From positions 1 through 8,824 of the forward strand of contig CANIDW010000049.1 in NCBI GenBank assembly GCA_947466165.1: a stretch of 8,824 bases of DNA, given 5' to 3'. Under the pieces are notes generated by a model that was not told where the DNA came from, searched no databases, and saw only the letters and a list, made by a program, of their open reading frames with translations. A program made the translations under genes and the position numbers. Below are positions 6,989 through 8,824 of the stretch, one piece after another (the first letter of the stretch is position 1; each line of letters begins with the position of its first letter). This stretch comes from Comamonadaceae bacterium (GTDB lineage Bacteria > Pseudomonadota > Gammaproteobacteria > Burkholderiales > Burkholderiaceae_C).

Positions 6989-8623
6989 ATGAATGCAGCC
7001 CAGCCGATCGCTAATTTGATGTCCGGCGACGATTTCCGTGAGTCGTTGCGGCGCTACAAACCCAGGGTTTTTCTGGACGGACAGGCTGTGTCCAGCGTAG
7101 CCGACGAGCCAGGTTTTGCGCCGGGTATCAATGCCATTGCGTTGACCTACGACTACGCACTGAAGCCGCGCTACGCGCCCATCATGACCGCGGTGCAACA
7201 CACCAGCGGCAAACTGGTCAACCGTCTGACCCACATCAACATCAGCAGCGGCGACTTGCTCAACAAGCTGGAAGCGGTGCGTCTGGTCTGCCAGGAAACC
7301 GGTTGCGCGCAGCGCTATCTCACGCACGACGCGCTGAACGCCATCGGCCAAGTGTCCGCCCGCCTGGATGACGCCAAGGGCAGCACAGAGCACAGCGCCC
7401 GTTTTAGGGACTACCTTCACCGGGTGCAAGACCAGGACCTCACACTGGGGATTGCCATGACAGACGCCAAAGGCGACCGCAGCAAGCGGCCGCACGAGCA
7501 GTCCAATGTAGACAGCTATGTGCACATCGTGGAGCGCAATGTGCGGCATAACGGCCGCCTGGGCATTGTGATTTCCGGCACCAAGGCTATCGTCACCGGC
7601 GCACCCTATATGCACGAGTTGCTGGTCATGCCCTGCCGCAACATGGGCCGCGAGGACGCCGACTTTGCCGTCTGTTGCGCTGTCCCGGTGGATGCCGAAG
7701 GCATCACCATCATCGCCAGACCGGCGGGCCGGCCTGGCGAAAAAGTCGAGCATGGCGCGGCACTTTTCAGTCGCAAATACGGCCAAAGCACGGGCGTGGT
7801 GATGTTTGACAAGGTTTTTGTGCCCTGGGAGAGCGTGTTTTACGCCGGCGATTGGGAACACTCCGGTCACCTGACCTATAGCTATGCCACACACCATCGC
7901 CACACCTGCATAGGCGCACGCGCCGGCTTCGGGGACTTGCTCATAGGCGCGGGCGCGCTGATGTGCGAGGCCAATGGTTTTGACCCCGGCAAAGAAAGCC
8001 ACTTGCGCGAGCAAATGGTCGAGTTGATCACCATCACCGAGAGCTTTTTCGCTTGCGGTGTGGCCGCCAGTGTTTACGGCAAAGCCGATGAGCACAGCCA
8101 GACCTTCATGCCCGACCCGGTGTTCTCCAACATCGGCAAGCTGCTGCTGGCCACCAAAATCTACGACATGCACCGAATCGCTCACTACGTCAGCGGCGGG
8201 CTGATTGTCACCCTGCCCGGGCCTGATGAAGACCATAACCCGGAGACCGGCGCCAAGCTGTCCGAAGTGCTGCGCGCCAACCCGGATGTGCCCTACGAGC
8301 AGCGTATCGAAACCGCCCGCTTCATTGAAGACCTGACCGCCGGCTACCAGGGCGGGTGGTACAGCGTCATCAGCCTGCACGGCGGCGGCTCGCCGGCCGC
8401 CATGAAGCAGGAGATTTACCGCAACTATCCCATCGGCTCCAAGGTCGAGCTGGTCGAGCGCATTCTCGAGCGCGGTGTTGCGCACGACCCGGATCGCGCC
8501 ATCACTAAAAACCGCCAGCCCGGCAAATGTTGCGACACAGGTTGCACCACACCCGGCCAGCCGGTCATGGTCGACCTACCGACAGTCGAGGCAAGCTTGC
8601 CGTCCCGACGCGTCAAGGATTGA
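6989..8623 (+). CDS. 4-hydroxybutyryl-CoA dehydratase / 4-hydroxyphenylacetate 3-hydroxylase-fold flavoprotein, reaction unknown
   Basis: Protein of 544 residues in the HpaB/AbfD superfamily, which includes FADH2-dependent phenol hydroxylases (HpaB) and the flavin plus [4Fe-4S] enzyme 4-hydroxybutyryl-CoA dehydratase (AbfD). Seen: N-terminal SGDDFRESLRRYKPRVFLDG (12-31); CQETGCAQRYLTHDALNA (101-118); GIVISGTKAIVTGAPYMHELLVMP (192-215); EDADFAVCCAVPVDAEGI (222-239); FDKVFVPWESVF (273-284); HHRHTCIGARAGFGDLLIGA (302-321); VSGGLIVTLPGP (401-412); SLHGGGSP (462-469). The pattern resembles AbfD more than HpaB. By eye against remembered AbfD, C99 aligns with C106 and H292 with H303, but C103 becomes Y110, C299 becomes A310, Y296 becomes C307, and the acidic residues E257 and E455 fall on T268 and I461. 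A normal AbfD cluster and reaction are therefore unlikely. A tail (about 500-544) carries CCDTGC (514-519). No flavin reductase partner is nearby. It is controlled from the divergent region shared with the TetR gene. Confidence 0.85.
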   Translation: MNAAQPIANLMSGDDFRESLRRYKPRVFLDGQAVSSVADEPGFAPGINAIALTYDYALKPRYAPIMTAVQHTSGKLVNRLTHINISSGDLLNKLEAVRLVCQETGCAQRYLTHDALNAIGQVSARLDDAKGSTEHSARFRDYLHRVQDQDLTLGIAMTDAKGDRSKRPHEQSNVDSYVHIVERNVRHNGRLGIVISGTKAIVTGAPYMHELLVMPCRNMGREDADFAVCCAVPVDAEGITIIARPAGRPGEKVEHGAALFSRKYGQSTGVVMFDKVFVPWESVFYAGDWEHSGHLTYSYATHHRHTCIGARAGFGDLLIGAGALMCEANGFDPGKESHLREQMVELITITESFFACGVAASVYGKADEHSQTFMPDPVFSNIGKLLLATKIYDMHRIAHYVSGGLIVTLPGPDEDHNPETGAKLSEVLRANPDVPYEQRIETARFIEDLTAGYQGGWYSVISLHGGGSPAAMKQEIYRNYPIGSKVELVERILERGVAHDPDRAITKNRQPGKCCDTGCTTPGQPVMVDLPTVEASLPSRRVKD

Positions 8624-8659
8624 ATAGACCGGGTGCTGGCGCGCCGCTAACATGCAGGC

Positions 8660-8824
8660 ATGCGCACACCAAAATCGGTTCCCTGGCTTAAGGCAGGTGA
8701 AGACTTTCCGCCGGTAAGTCAAGCCTGGGCCGAAAGTGACCCGGCACCCGGCTTGCTGGCCTCGGGCGGCTCTTTGGACGTGCAGGCACTGCTACAGGCC
8801 TATGGCCAGGGCATATTTCCATGG
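8660..8824 (+). CDS. aat: Leucyl/phenylalanyl-tRNA--protein transferase (5' part only)
   Basis: Cytosolic enzyme that adds Leu or Phe from charged tRNA to proteins with N-terminal Arg or Lys, marking them for ClpAP degradation through ClpS (N-degron pathway). The first 55 codons fit in the window and end at GIFPW. Seen: an N-terminal FPPVSQAW segment and GLLASGGSLDVQALLQAYGQGIFPW, which holds the family signature (GLLA.GG.L....L..AY..GIFPW). Relatives are about 230-250 residues, so most of the protein lies beyond the right edge. The start ATG at 8660 has no strong ribosome binding site. The gene begins 36 bases after the preceding stop with no visible terminator, so it may receive read-through, though its function is unrelated. 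Confidence 0.92.
   Translation, partial: MRTPKSVPWLKAGEDFPPVSQAWAESDPAPGLLASGGSLDVQALLQAYGQGIFPW

Noticed and set aside
6956..8485. A 509-codon open frame on the minus strand opposite the AbfD-like gene
   Set aside because: Its translation has no recognisable motif, and the plus-strand frame is a clear family member over the same bases. Long antisense frames are common opposite GC-rich genes.
6989..8623. Naming the AbfD-like gene as a true 4-hydroxybutyryl-CoA dehydratase or as HpaB
   Set aside because: Key cluster and catalytic positions of AbfD appear substituted, and no HpaC-type reductase is adjacent, so neither specific name is supported.
8624..8659. Possible terminator between the AbfD-like gene and aat
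   Set aside because: The 36-base gap contains the short palindrome GGCGCGCC but no stem followed by a T-run.

Overview
The window is a chromosomal segment of a GC-rich proteobacterium. I infer Burkholderiales, most likely Comamonadaceae (Polaromonas/Rhodoferax-like), from the style of the proteins and the base composition; no rRNA or other marker gene confirms this. The window is gene-dense. It shows no mobile element, tRNA, rRNA or CRISPR array, and no gene-free stretch exceeds 200 bases.

Layout: six genes lie on the minus strand and two on the plus strand. Reading the minus strand in its transcription order (right to left), they are a TetR-family regulator (6877-6254), an isochorismatase-fold cysteine hydrolase (6231-5596), an acrylyl-CoA reductase AcuI (5494-4508), a propionyl-CoA synthetase PrpE (4472-2544), a small ArsR-family regulator (2462-2130), and the start of sucA, the E1 subunit of 2-oxoglutarate dehydrogenase (1934 to beyond base 1). 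On the plus strand, diverging from the TetR gene, is a 544-residue protein of the 4-hydroxybutyryl-CoA dehydratase / 4-hydroxyphenylacetate 3-hydroxylase fold (6989-8623). It is followed by the first 55 codons of aat, leucyl/phenylalanyl-tRNA-protein transferase (8660 to the right edge).

The two ends are housekeeping (sucA, aat). The middle looks like an accessory catabolic block. PrpE can activate propionate and related short acids such as acrylate or 3-hydroxypropionate, and AcuI reduces acrylyl-CoA to propionyl-CoA, so the adjacent pair reads as a small module for acrylate or 3-hydroxypropionate. The dehydratase/hydroxylase-fold protein is close to 4-hydroxybutyryl-CoA dehydratase in overall pattern. 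By my by-eye alignment, however, it lacks two of the three cysteine ligands of the iron-sulfur cluster and the known acid/base residues, and it carries a cysteine-containing C-terminal tail. Its reaction is therefore unknown, and it is the most interesting object in the window.

Regulation: the 111-base gap between the TetR gene and the dehydratase-fold gene holds repeated AACGC(A/T)TGGAA elements and nested inverted repeats that overlap candidate promoters for both directions, which is the arrangement expected of a TetR-type operator. A second repeat cluster (tandem AGCTGGTTAA plus a 12-base palindrome) lies just upstream of sucA.
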